A DNA stretch of 64,000 nucleotides from Yinghuangia sp035454725 (GTDB lineage Bacteria > Actinomycetota > Actinomycetes > Streptomycetales > Streptomycetaceae), in the NCBI RefSeq assembly GCF_051388935.1, contig NZ_JBPKBI010000003.1, positions 310,001 through 374,000 of the forward strand. Reading direction: 5' to 3'. Every line of letters starts with the position of its first letter. Position 1 is the stretch's first letter. This document shows, in pieces, positions 46,008 to 55,305 of the stretch. The notes below the pieces were generated by a model. That model was not told the origin of the DNA. It saw only the letters and a list, made by a program, of their open reading frames with translations, and ran no database searches. The position numbers and the translations under genes were made by a program.

Positions 46008-47057
46008 TCAGGCGGGACTGCCCTGTGCCGTGGCCGGGCCGGATGATCGGCGGCGCCGCTGACCGATGGCGTGGATCGCCCTCGGGGTGAGCACCGACAC
46101 GACCAGCAGCACGCCGGTGACGATCGACTGGACCTCGTTCGCCACGTCGTTGAGGGTGAGCAGATTGCGCAGCACGGCGATCAGCAACAGGCCGGAGACG
46201 ACGCCGAGAAGCGTGCCCTTGCCGCCGTCGAAGTCGACGCCGCCGAGCAGCACCGCCGCGATGACGGTCATCTCGAAGCCCATGCCGTTGTCGGCGCGTG
46301 CGCTGCCGTAGCGCAGCGTGAACACCAGCCCGGCGAACGCCGCGACGACACCGGTCAGGGCGAACAGCGCGAGCTTGATGCGCTTGACGCGGATTCCGGC
46401 GAAGTACGCAGCCTCCTCCTGCGCGCCGATCGCGAACATCGCCCGGCCGAGGCCGGTGGCGTGCAGCACGACGGCGGTGATCGCCGCGAGGACCGCGAAC
46501 AGCGCGATCGGGAACGGGATGAACCCGAACACCGTCTGCTGGGTGAGGTCGGCGTACTCCTGCGGGAACTCCGCGACCGCCTTGGTGCCCAGCACCACGG
46601 AGGCGAGTCCGCGGTAGAGCGTCATCGTGCCGATGGTGACCGCGAGAGACGGCAGGCCGACCTTGGTGACCAAGAGCCCGTTGACCAGGCCGCCGACGAG
46701 TCCGACGAGCAGGACGACCGGGATGATCATCTCGAACGTCCATCCGGCGTCCCACAGCGATCCCGCCAGCGCGCTGGACAGGCCCAGCATCGACGCGACC
46801 GACAGGTCGACCTCGCCGCACACCACGAGCAGCGTCATCGGCAGCGCGATGATGGCCACTTCGGCGATGTCGTTGAGTGCGAACGACAGGTTGCCGGTGG
46901 TCGCGAACGACGCGTTGTCGGCGCTGCCGAAGCCGAACACGGCGATCAGGATGATCGTGACCGCGAGGTCCCAGCGCAGGAAGCGCTGCCAGCCCGCGGA
47001 CCGGGTGCCGGGCGCCTCGGCCCGTGCCTCCGGCTGTTTCGTCAGGGTGTCAGCCAT
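46008..47057 (-). CDS. rhaQ: Rhamnose ABC transporter permease
   Basis: A 349-aa RbsC-type permease with about 8-10 transmembrane helices and the cytoplasmic-loop motif GLGRAMFAIGAQEEAAYFAGIRVKRIKLALFALTG. CGEVDLSVASMLGLSSALAG is the usual sugar-permease segment. It overlaps the upstream permease gene by 8 bp; GAGGAGGAAC precedes its ATG inside that gene. Confidence 0.9.
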   Translation of the reverse strand: MADTLTKQPEARAEAPGTRSAGWQRFLRWDLAVTIILIAVFGFGSADNASFATTGNLSFALNDIAEVAIIALPMTLLVVCGEVDLSVASMLGLSSALAGSLWDAGWTFEMIIPVVLLVGLVGGLVNGLLVTKVGLPSLAVTIGTMTLYRGLASVVLGTKAVAEFPQEYADLTQQTVFGFIPFPIALFAVLAAITAVVLHATGLGRAMFAIGAQEEAAYFAGIRVKRIKLALFALTGVVAAFAGLVFTLRYGSARADNGMGFEMTVIAAVLLGGVDFDGGKGTLLGVVSGLLLIAVLRNLLTLNDVANEVQSIVTGVLLVVSVLTPRAIHAIGQRRRRSSGPATAQGSPA

Positions 47058-48093
47058 GGCGGGCGTTCCTCCTCCGCAGTGCGCGGGTCACCCGCACCTG
47101 GACGATCCGGTCGATGCTGATGGCGGCCAGCAGGAGCGCGCCGTTGATGGCCTTCTGCCAGAAGGAGTCCACTTTGAGGACCACCAGCGCACTGGCGATC
47201 GTGGTCAGCAGCAGCGCGCCGAGCGCCGCGCCCCACACCGTCCCCACCCCGCCGGTGATCGCGACGCCGCCGACGACGACGGCGCTGACGACCTGGAGCT
47301 CCCACCCGGCCGCGGCGTCCGCGACGACGGTGCCGAACCTCGACAGCCACAGCGCGCCGGCGAGACCGGCGATCGCACCGGAGAAGACGTACGCGGCGAA
47401 CACCCGCTGCCCGGACCGAACACCGGCGAGACGCGCGGCCTCGGGGTTGGAGCCGATCGCGTACAGCTCCCGGCCGGTGCGGTAGCTGCGCAGGTACCAG
47501 CCGGTCGCCACGAGCACGACGGCCGCGATCAGCGGAAGGTACGGGATGCCGAGCACGCTGCCGGTGCCCAGGTCGAGCACACCCTCGGGCAGCGTCGCGG
47601 CGTTGATCTGCTCGCCCTGCGCCCAGTAGTAGTCGATGCCCTGGATGATGTAGAGCGTCCCGAGCGTCACCACCAGCGACGGCACCTTGCCGAGACTGAC
47701 CAGCAGGCCGTTCAGCACACCGCAGGCGACGCCCACGAGGACGCCGATCAGGATCACGGTGAACACGCCGTGGCTCGACCCCGACGCGAACTTGCCGCAC
47801 GCGAACGCCGACAGGCCCACGACCGAGCCGACCGACAGGTCGATGTTGCGGGTGACGACGACGACCGACTGGCCGACGGCGAGCAGCACCAGGATGGAGG
47901 CGTTGAGGAAGAGGTCCTTGACGCCCTGCTCCGACAGGAAGCGCGTGTTGCTGAGTTGGGTGCCGACCACCAGGGCGACCAGCGCGACCAGCAGGGTCAG
48001 CTCGCGGGCGCGGAAGACCTTGTCGACGAGACCGCGCGACGCCGCGGCTTTCTCCGGTTCCGCCGCGGGCGGCGATATGAGCGTGGCCGTCAT
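47050..48093 (-). CDS. rhaP: Rhamnose ABC transporter permease
   Basis: A 347-aa RbsC-type permease, paralogous to the next gene, with TRNIDLSVGSVVGLSAFACG, GLLVSLGKVPSLVVTLGTLYI and GRELYAIGSNPEAARLAGVRSGQRVFAAYVFSG. The ATG at 48093 overlaps the stop of the ATPase gene by 4 bp. The longer frame reading upstream is inside that gene and was excluded. Confidence 0.9.
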   Translation of the reverse strand: MTATLISPPAAEPEKAAASRGLVDKVFRARELTLLVALVALVVGTQLSNTRFLSEQGVKDLFLNASILVLLAVGQSVVVVTRNIDLSVGSVVGLSAFACGKFASGSSHGVFTVILIGVLVGVACGVLNGLLVSLGKVPSLVVTLGTLYIIQGIDYYWAQGEQINAATLPEGVLDLGTGSVLGIPYLPLIAAVVLVATGWYLRSYRTGRELYAIGSNPEAARLAGVRSGQRVFAAYVFSGAIAGLAGALWLSRFGTVVADAAAGWELQVVSAVVVGGVAITGGVGTVWGAALGALLLTTIASALVVLKVDSFWQKAINGALLLAAISIDRIVQVRVTRALRRRNARHG

Positions 48094-49655
48094 GCGGCGG
48101 CGTCCCTTCCGTTCGAACTCGCGGAGGCACCGGAACGGCCGGTCGCCGCCGCCATGACGGTCTCCTCGGTGGCGTCCGCCCGGGACAGCTCCGCGGTGAT
48201 GCGGCCCTCGTGCATCACCAGCACCCGGTCGGCCATCCCGAGAACCTCGGGCAGGTCGGAGGAGATCATGAGGATGGCCAGGCCCTCCGCCGCGAGCCCG
48301 GAAAGCAGACGGTGCACCTCGGACTTCGTGCCGACGTCGATGCCGCGGGTCGGCTCGTCGACGATGAGCACCTTGGGACCGGTGGCCAGCCACTTGGCGA
48401 GGACGACCTTCTGCTGGTTGCCGCCGGACAGGACGCCGACGGCGTCCGAGAGCCGGGAGTACTTCAGTTGCAGGCGCAGCGCCCAGTCGCGGGCGGTGCC
48501 GTGCTCGGCGCGGCGGTCGATCAGGCCGGCCTTGCTCAGCGCCTGGAGCCGGGTCAGGCCCATGTTGTGCTCGATGGACAGATCCATCACCAGGCCCTGT
48601 TGGCGCCGATCCTCGGGAACGAGCGCGAGGCCGGCGGCCATCGCGGCGGTGGGCGAGGCGGCCTTGTACGCGCGGCCGTCCACCTCGACACCGCCCGCGT
48701 CGTACCGGTCGACGCCGAACACCGCACGGGCGACCTCGCTGCGGCCCGCGCCGACCAGGCCGGCGAGCGCGACGATCTCGCCGCGGCGCACCTCGAACGA
48801 GACGTCGCGGAAGACGCCCTCGCGGGTGAGGCGGTCGACGCGCAGCGCGGTCTTGCCGATCTCCGTGTCCTGCTTGGGGTAGAGCGAGTCGAGGTCACGA
48901 CCGACCATGCGGCGGACCAGGTCGTCCTCGGTCAGCCCCTCCAGGAGCTCCGAGGCGATCCAGCGGCCGTCGCGCAGTGTCGTGACCCGCCGGCACAGCG
49001 CGAAAATCTCTTCGAGCCGGTGCGAGATGAACAGCACGGCCGCGCCCTGCTCCAGCAGGGTCCGCACGACCGTGAACAGCCGGGCGACCTCGCTGCCGGT
49101 CAGCGCCGCGGTCGGCTCGTCCATGATCAGCACGCGCGCTTCGAACGACAGCGCCTTGGCGATCTCGACGATCTGCTGGTCGGCGATCGACAGGCCGCGC
49201 GCAGGCTGCTCGGGGTCGAGCGCGACACCGAGGCGGCGGAACAGCTCGGCGGTGGTGCGGTGCATGGACTTGCGGTCGATCCGGCCGAGCGCGCCGCGCG
49301 GCTGGCGACCCATGAAGATGTTCTCCGCGACCGACAGGTCCGGGAACAGCGTCGGCTCCTGGTAGATCACCGCGACCCCGGCGTCCCGGGCGACGGCCGG
49401 GTTGCCGAACGTCACCGGCTCGCCGTCGAGCAGCACCTGACCGGCGTCGGGACGGTGTACGCCCGCCAACGTCTTGATCAACGTCGACTTGCCGGCACCG
49501 TTCTCGCCGGCCAGGGCGTGGGCCTCTCCCGCGAACAGTTCGAGCGAGACACCGTGCAGCGCCCGCACCGCGCCGAAGGACTTCTCGACGTCGCGCAGCG
49601 CCAGCACGGGCGTCGCCGGCGGGTCGCCCCCGGGAGTGGTCGGTACAGCGGTCAT
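48090..49655 (-). CDS. rhaT: Rhamnose ABC transporter ATP-binding protein (double ABC domain)
   Basis: A 521-aa sugar-type ATPase with two nucleotide-binding domains. The first has Walker A GENGAGKST and signature ARGLSIADQQIVEIAKAL with IMDEPTAALTG; the second has GLVGAGRSEVARAVFG (degenerate Walker A, as is normal for the RbsA type), LSGGNQQKVVLAKWL and VDEPTRGIDVGTKSE. It is the first gene of the minus-strand rha operon; the LacI-type operator lies 42 bp upstream. GAGGAG precedes the ATG. Confidence 0.92.
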   Translation of the reverse strand: MTAVPTTPGGDPPATPVLALRDVEKSFGAVRALHGVSLELFAGEAHALAGENGAGKSTLIKTLAGVHRPDAGQVLLDGEPVTFGNPAVARDAGVAVIYQEPTLFPDLSVAENIFMGRQPRGALGRIDRKSMHRTTAELFRRLGVALDPEQPARGLSIADQQIVEIAKALSFEARVLIMDEPTAALTGSEVARLFTVVRTLLEQGAAVLFISHRLEEIFALCRRVTTLRDGRWIASELLEGLTEDDLVRRMVGRDLDSLYPKQDTEIGKTALRVDRLTREGVFRDVSFEVRRGEIVALAGLVGAGRSEVARAVFGVDRYDAGGVEVDGRAYKAASPTAAMAAGLALVPEDRRQQGLVMDLSIEHNMGLTRLQALSKAGLIDRRAEHGTARDWALRLQLKYSRLSDAVGVLSGGNQQKVVLAKWLATGPKVLIVDEPTRGIDVGTKSEVHRLLSGLAAEGLAILMISSDLPEVLGMADRVLVMHEGRITAELSRADATEETVMAAATGRSGASASSNGRDAAA

Positions 49656-49696
49656 GAGGTTCAGCTCCTCGTCGCCCGTCAGGTCGCGTACATGTA

Positions 49697-49710
49697 ATGA
49701 AACGTTTCAT
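49697..49710. promoter_or_regulatory. LacI-type operator upstream of the rha operon
   Basis: ATGAAACGTTTCAT is a 14-bp perfect palindrome with the central CG typical of LacI-family operators. It lies between the transporter operon and the divergent lacI-type gene, close to the transporter start. Confidence 0.85.
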
Positions 49711-49882
49711 GCACGTTGCGAGGAAGTTAGGTCGGTGTGCCGCGTTGCGTCAAGAGCTGCTACGGCGGAAATTCCGGCGCATTGTCGTATTGTGACCTCG
49801 GGCCACGGTAACCCCTGGCCAAGAAGGGCCGTCTCCGGGCCTTCCCCGGCCACTCAGGGTGGGTGTCTACCCTCACAGAGGG

Positions 49883-49896
49883 TTGACACGTTTCAA
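49883..49896. promoter_or_regulatory. Second LacI-type operator next to the regulator start
   Basis: TTGACACGTTTCAA matches the first operator at most positions (one pair of positions breaks symmetry). It lies 24 bp before the regulator ATG and its TTGACA could be a -35 box, suggesting autoregulation. Confidence 0.65.
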
Positions 49897-49919
49897 TTCG
49901 CATCATCACAGTTGGCGGC

Positions 49920-50939
49920 ATGACGACCAGCATCAAGGAAGTGGCCCGGCACGCGGGCGTCTCGGTCGGCACGGTCTCGAACGTGCTGAACCGGCCGGAC
50001 CGTGTCGCCGAGGCCACCCGCAACCGGGTGCTGGACGCGATAGAGCACCTCGGCTTCGTCCGCAACGACTCCGCGCGGTCGCTGCGCTCCGGGCGCACCA
50101 ACGCGCTCGGTCTGATCGTGCTCGACGTCGCCAACCCGTTCTTCACCGACGTGGCGCGCGGGGTCGAGGACGTGTCCAGCCACACCGGCTCGGTCGTGAT
50201 CCTGTGCAATTCGGACGACTCGGTGACGAAGCAGGAGACGTATCTGCAAGTGCTCCAAGAGCAGCGCGTACGCGGCGTGTTGGTCACGCCCGCGCACGAA
50301 TCCACGCTGCCGATCGACGCGTTGCGCAGCCGCGGCATGGCCGTCGTGCTGCTCGACCGCAGCGGCGAACGCCCCGACCTGTGCTCGGTCGCCGTCGACG
50401 ACGTGGCCGGCGGGCAGTTGGCGACCGACCACCTGATCGCCGCCGGACACGAGACGTTCGCGTTCGTCAGCGGCCCGCTGACGATCCGTCAGTGCGACGA
50501 CCGCCGCAACGGCATGCGCCGGGCCCTGCGTGCGGCCGGATTGCGCCTCGGCTCCTCGACGCGCGACGTCCTGGTGCCGGCCATGAACGCCCGCTCCGGC
50601 GCCGAGGCCGCCCGGCGCCTGCTGGCGGGCGGTCGGGAAAACCTCCCTCGCGCGGTGCTGTGCGCGAACGACCTTCTGGCGATGGGATTCATGCGCGAGA
50701 TGCTGCGGGCGGGCGTGCGCATCCCCGAAGACCTGGCGCTGGTCGGCTACGACGACATCGAATTCGCCGCAGCGTCCGCGATCCCGATCACCTCGATCCG
50801 CCAGCCCACGTACCAACTGGGCCAAACAGCCGCCGAGTTGCTGCTCGACGAGTGCGAGAACGCGGACACGCACGCGCACCAGCAGGTGACGTTCCAGCCG
50901 GAACTGGTCGTGCGCGAGTCGTCCGGCGGGGGGGGGGGG
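49920..50939 (+). CDS. LacI-family rhamnose regulator, 3' end lost in a gap
   Basis: The first 60 residues are a LacI helix-turn-helix and hinge (IKEVARHAGVSVGTVSNVLNRPDRVAEATRNRVLDAIEHLGFVRND), followed by the periplasmic-binding-like domain (LGLIVLDVANPFFTDVARGVEDV; DDVAGGQLATDHLIAAGH; ALVGYDDIEFAAASAIPITSIRQPTYQLGQTAAELLLDE). About 340 residues are visible to VVRESSGG, close to the normal end, before a poly-G tract runs into N. It probably represses the divergent rha operon until rhamnose or a metabolite binds. No clear Shine-Dalgarno precedes the ATG. Confidence 0.88.
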
Positions 50940-51028
50940 NNNNNNNNNNNNNNNNNNNNNNNNNNNNNNNNNNNNNNNNNNNNNNNNNNNNNNNNNNNNN
51001 NNNNNNNNNNNNNNNNNNNNNNNNNNNN
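50940..51028. other. Assembly gap (89 N) preceded by poly-G
   Basis: A run of unresolved bases. It is preceded by about a dozen G, which probably caused the assembly break. The stop codons of both the lacI-type gene and possibly nearby non-coding sequence are hidden. Confidence 1.
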
Positions 51029-51032
51029 CGGC

Positions 51033-51518
51033 TCAGCCCCATGCCCCGGCCGGGGAAACGCCGTAACCGCACCCGCCGTTCCGCCGTGCGTCCAGCGCCC
51101 GCCGCAGTCGGTCGTACGCGACGTCGGGCAGCAGCTCCTTCGCCTCCGGCAGCGTGCACCAGCGGGCGCTCAGCGACTCGTGGTCGAGCACGATCGGCGT
51201 GTCGGCCGGGATGCTGCCCCCGTCGAACAGAAACTGCGCGACCGGCGCGGCCAAGTGCTCCTCACGCGGATCCGCCCCGCGCCAATCGACGTCCAGCAGC
51301 GCCCCGATCGGCAGGTCCAGCCCGGTCTCCTCGGCCAGCTCCCGCCGCGCGCACTCCTTGGGGTCCTCGTCGTCGGAGAGGCAACCGCCCGGCAGCAGCC
51401 AAGCCTTGCGGAACGACGCCTCCAAAAGCAGCACCCGCCCGTGTTCGTCGGTCACGAGCACGGCCGAGCCGCTGTAGACGCGGGGCAGTTCGGCGAGCCA
51501 GGGGTTGAGCGGAGCCAT
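51033..51518 (-). CDS. Nudix hydrolase
   Basis: A 161-aa protein with a full Nudix box: GCLSDDE-x7-RELAEETGLDL within LLPGGCLSDDEDPKECARRELAEE (about residues 45-68). The Glu residues bind Mg2+ to hydrolyse nucleoside diphosphate-X substrates; which substrate is unknown. Start ATG 51518 (MAPLNPWLAELPRVY). It is 105 bp downstream of a broken ABC exporter gene on the same strand. The C-terminal end lies near the N gap but the stop codon is present. Confidence 0.85.
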   Translation of the reverse strand: MAPLNPWLAELPRVYSGSAVLVTDEHGRVLLLEASFRKAWLLPGGCLSDDEDPKECARRELAEETGLDLPIGALLDVDWRGADPREEHLAAPVAQFLFDGGSIPADTPIVLDHESLSARWCTLPEAKELLPDVAYDRLRRALDARRNGGCGYGVSPAGAWG

Positions 51519-51623
51519 GGACAAGGGCCTTTCGGGACGACGCAGCGAGCAACCGATTGTCGCCCGGGACACGGGTGTTGGTGTTGTTTTCAGCCGTCTT
51601 GCCGGAGCGTTGCCGGTGCCGCG

Positions 51624-53586
51624 TCACCGGTCGGTCTGGAGACGCCACAGCTCCGCGAACAGGCCGTCCGCCTTGAGGAGTTCGGCGCATGTGCCGCGCT
51701 CGACGACACGGCCCCGGTCCATGACGACGATCTCGTCCGCGTGGGCGACGTTCGTAAGGCGGTGGGTGACCAGGACGACCGCGCGATCGGCGGCGTGTTC
51801 GCGCAGGCGCGTGAAGATCTTGTGCTCGGTTCGGGGATCGAGGGCGCTCGTGGGTTCGTCGAGCACCAGCAGCGGACTGTCGCGGTAGAACACGCGGGCG
51901 AGGTTGATCCGCTGGAACTGGCCGCCGGAGAGCATCGTCCCGCCGATGAACTCCTGGCTGAGAAGCGTGCTCATGCCGCGCGGGAGGGTGGCCGCCACCT
52001 CGTCGGCGCCGGAGGCCTCCATCGCGAAGGCGAGGGCCGCGTCGTGGTCGGCGCGCGGCTGGCACAGCGTGACGTTCGCGTGGAACGGCAGCGGCCAGCG
52101 CACGACGTCCTGTGTGAGATAGGCGACGTACCGGAAGGCCTCCTCGGGGTCGAGGTCGCGCACGTCGTGGCCGTCCCACGTGACGCGCCCGCCGTCCGCG
52201 AGGTAGAGGCCGGTGAGGATGTTCGCCAGCGTCGATTTGCCGGACCCGTTCTCGCCGACCAGTGCGACCACGCGGCCCACCTCGACTTCGAGGTCCACGC
52301 CGTCGAGGGCGCGCCGCTTGTCGTCGCTTTCGTCGGTGGCGTACTCGTACGTCACCGCCTCGGCGCGGAACGTGCGCGGGCGGCCGATGACGCGCGTACC
52401 GCGCCGCGCGCTCATCCGGTGCCCGCCGGCCTGGGCCAGGAACCGGTCCCAGTCGTCCAGGTAGAGGCCGATCGCGTACATGTCCGTGCCCGCGACGACG
52501 ATCCCGCCGAGCGACGTGCCGACGGTCCGCAGCGCGATCACCGCGGTGCCGGCGGCGGCGACGCTCATCCGGTCGGTGGCGAGCAGCCAGAACACGGCAC
52601 CCCACACCAACCCCGCGGCCAGCCCGCCGGCCAACGCCCCGGCCACCGACACCCTCGCCTCGCGCATCGCCGCCGCCTGCACGACGCGCTGCACGCGGTC
52701 GCCGACCCGCTCGTACCGGGCCAGCAGATGCGGTGCCAGAGTCGACGAACGCAGTTGGCTCGCCTCCCACTTGTCGGTCAGGTTCCAGCGCAGGACCGCC
52801 AGGATGTGACGCTCGTTGCGCGTGGTGACCATCGACTCGTACTCGATCCGCGCCGGCCGCGATGACGTTCTGCGACTGCGACAGCAGCCTGCGCATCTGC
52901 TGGACACCCTGCTCGGCGGCCTCGTAGTCGTGCATGAACTGAGGGCGGTCGTACGCCGCCAACTCCGCCTTGGTGGTCGCCTCCAGCAACAGCGCCTCGG
53001 CCTTGCGGCTGATCATCGGCACCAACCGCTGGGACAGATACGCCACCGCGATGCCCAGCCCCGCCCGCGCCCCCACCGCCAGCGCCAGCACCACCAGCGC
53101 GGGCGCGGCCTCGCGGAGCCGGTCGCCGATGTCCCCGGACGAGATCACCGCCGTGATCGTCGAGGTGGTGGCCATCAGCCCCGCGGCCTCCAGAATCCCC
53201 GCCGCCAACTGGCAGACCAGCAGCGCGACAAGCACCCGCCGGTCCGCATCCCAACCCAGCCGCAGCGCCTTCCCCACCAGGTACGGCAGCCGCGCCGCCA
53301 TCGCCCGCGTGGTGACCTTCGCGACAACGGCGTCGTTCTGGTACCGGCTGTGCCCGACGGCGGCGTAATCGTCGTCGTCATCCGGCGACGCCGCACCCGG
53401 GTCCTCGTCGCCGGCGTCCTGCCGCTGCCGCGGAACCGCGCCCGCAGGGCTCCCACCGTTCGGCCCCCCGCTCCCCGTCGTCGCGTCGGCGGCCTCCGTC
53501 ACCTCGCCCTCGCGCGCGGCTAACGCGGGCGATTCGACGCCTCGTTCCCCATCGGTCGCGGCCCGGTCGGCAGGGGGTCGGTCCAT
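51624..53586 (-). pseudogene. ABC exporter (permease plus ATPase), broken by a deletion/frameshift
   Basis: The N-terminal part (start ATG 53586, AGGAGG 6 nt upstream) has a long acidic leader, membrane helices 1-2 and the loop MHDYEAAEQGVQQMRRLLSQSQNVIAA. The frame then changes at about 52847-52863 and continues as RIEYESMVTTRNERHILAVLRWNLTDKWEAS, two more helices, and an intact ATPase with GENGSGKST, LSGGQFQRINLARV and LVLDEPTSALD. Between the two pieces the expected third and fourth transmembrane helices are missing. It thus carries both a deletion and a frame change. A real mutation or an assembly collapse are both possible. Confidence 0.72.
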
Positions 53587-54206
53587 GCGAGTCCTCCTGA
53601 TCACGGCGTGGGCGAACCTGCTCGACGGCACGCACAGAGCTGGTTGCGTACCGTGGCGCTCGCGTCGGCGCTCGCCATGATCGACCGATCGGATGGCCGC
53701 GCGACAGGGCGCACAGAGGCGAAACCCGCGCCAATCAGCCCTCGAACGCACGCTCGACCAACCGTGCCGCTGCCCCGCATGCCTCAGGGCCGCCGGCCCG
53801 CGTCCGCCCGACCGCCGACCGCCCTTCAGCGGCGCCAAGGACGCTCGGCGGTGTGCAGGGCATCGAGGATGTCGAGGGGGCGTCCGCGTTCGGCCACGAT
53901 GACGGGACACGGGAGCTCGCGCGCGGCGCGGGTGAGAAAGGCCGCATTCGCCACCGGCGCGGTGGCCCCGGCCCTGGGCCAACGGCACGCCGCCCGGCGC
54001 CCGGGCCGACACCCCGGCGTCGGCCCGATTCCTCCGGGAAGAATCGCCCGGCAGCCCCCGATCGTCCCGTGATCCAGCGTTCTCGCCGACGCGTGTCCTC
54101 GGGCCGTGTGGCGCCGAGCTGTCCGATCGCACGACGGCCCCAGGTGTAGCCGCCGCTCCTGCGGACAGCCGCCGCACGAGGTTCGCTCGACACTGGAGGA
54201 CAAATC
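53587..54206. other. 620-bp intergenic region
   Basis: Lies between divergent genes. A minus-strand stretch (about 53826-53985) encodes ANAAFLTRAARELPCPVIVAERGRP followed by LDILDALHTAE and then a stop, which looks protein-like but has no clear start or family. It may be a gene fragment. The remainder is Arg/Pro/Gly-rich frames without support. Promoters for both neighbours must lie near the ends. Confidence 0.4.
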
Positions 54207-54485
54207 GTGATCATCAAGAGGCTGCACAAGATGGGCCTGCGCAGCGAGCACGCCTACACGGCGGCGTTTGCGTCGATCGGTCTGACGTTCGTGTCCTGGC
54301 TGACCAGCAGCTCGGCCGAAAACGTCGAGCGTGCGGATCGCTGGGGTATTTTCATCGGCGAGTGGGCCCCGACCTTCTTCGGCCTCGGCTTGGCCCTGGC
54401 GCAGTACGAACAGAAGGCCGAGCACGAGCAGCAGGCCGAAGCCAGGAACCCCGCCAGCCGAGAATTCAATTTCGCCTCGCAGTGA
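54207..54485 (+). CDS. Small membrane protein of unknown function
   Basis: A 92-aa protein starting at GTG with GGAGGA 8-10 nt upstream. It has two hydrophobic segments (about 17-34, AAFASIGLTFVSWLTSS, and 47-65, GIFIGEWAPTFFGLGLALA) and a polar Glu/Gln-rich tail. No known family is evident to me. Its good ribosome binding site and codon bias support it being real. Confidence 0.65.
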   Translation: MIIKRLHKMGLRSEHAYTAAFASIGLTFVSWLTSSSAENVERADRWGIFIGEWAPTFFGLGLALAQYEQKAEHEQQAEARNPASREFNFASQ

Positions 54486-54716
54486 CCGCACCCCGGCAAC
54501 TCGGGCGCGTTCGGTTTGCGCGCCGGCGCCCCTCGGCGTAGTCGGCAAAGCGTCGCGGAAGAAGCCCTCAGCCGACGAGCACCGGCCGCAAAGCGGTCAT
54601 GGCGGTGTCTCACTCCCGCCGCTGTACGCACACCGCCGACCCGTGTGAATCGGCCGGTCTCGGGCAGCCGTGATCGCGCGGGCCGACGGAGGCTCGCCAT
54701 GTTGGAGGAGGCGTCC

Positions 54717-55226
54717 ATGCGAAGCAAGGCCGCGGTGATGGGCCATCCGATCCATCCGATGCTCATCCCGTTTCCGATCGTCGGCTACACCGGCGCACTC
54801 GTCGGTTATGCCATCTACGCCGGAACGGACGACCAGTTCTGGCTCAACTTCGCCATCGTGATGAACATCGTCGGCGTCGGCGGGGCGGTACTCGCGGCAC
54901 TGCCCGGGCTGGTCGACCTCATGGCAGCCGTCCCGAAGGGCAGCCCCGCCAAGCGTGTCGGCACGACGCACGCCATGCTGAACATCCTCACCCTGGCACT
55001 GTTCGCGATCACCCTGGGCGTGTACGCATCCCACTGGGACGGCCCGGCCCGCAGCGCGTCGCTGGGCATCACCCTCGCGGCGATCGGCGTCGCTTCGATG
55101 CTCGCGGCCGGTGGCCTCGGCTGGTCACTTGTCCAGGACCACCAGGTGGGTATCCGCACCGCACGCGAACAAGGCGGAGCCGAATGGCAGGCAAGCGCCG
55201 CTGCCGCCCGACACCATCGGCGCTGA
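54717..55226 (+). CDS. DUF2231 membrane protein
   Basis: The 169-aa protein carries the DUF2231 start GHPIHPMLIPFPIVGYTGALVGYAIY and four predicted helices (about 16-38, 44-65, 82-101 and 112-135), with His residues in the first helix that could bind heme or metal. GGAGGAGG lies 6 nt before the ATG at 54717; an ATG at 54699 in frame is less likely. Related proteins act in membrane redox or are uncharacterised. A 12-bp-stem terminator follows. Confidence 0.87.
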   Translation: MRSKAAVMGHPIHPMLIPFPIVGYTGALVGYAIYAGTDDQFWLNFAIVMNIVGVGGAVLAALPGLVDLMAAVPKGSPAKRVGTTHAMLNILTLALFAITLGVYASHWDGPARSASLGITLAAIGVASMLAAGGLGWSLVQDHQVGIRTAREQGGAEWQASAAAARHHRR

Positions 55227-55248
55227 AACCGTACGACGTCCCGGATGT

Positions 55249-55284
55249 ACGACCTGCGGCTCCCCGACAAAGGCCGCAGGTCGT
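55249..55284 (+). terminator. Terminator after the DUF2231 gene
   Basis: ACGACCTGCGGC / GCCGCAGGTCGT is a perfect 12-bp stem with a 12-nt loop followed by TTATC. It lies 22 bp after the stop and may also serve the convergent gene. Confidence 0.8.
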
Positions 55285-55305
55285 TTATCAAGCCGCCCAA
55301 GGCAG

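Noticed and set aside
53826..53985. Protein-like segment LPCPVIVAERGRP in a spacer, considered as a stress-protein remnant
   Set aside because: Too short, no start codon or family motif; kept only as a note on the spacer.
51262..54177. 971-codon minus-strand frame across the ABC exporter and Nudix genes
   Set aside because: Only its middle part is a real protein segment (exporter N-terminus). The rest is out of frame with the conserved ATPase and Nudix domains.
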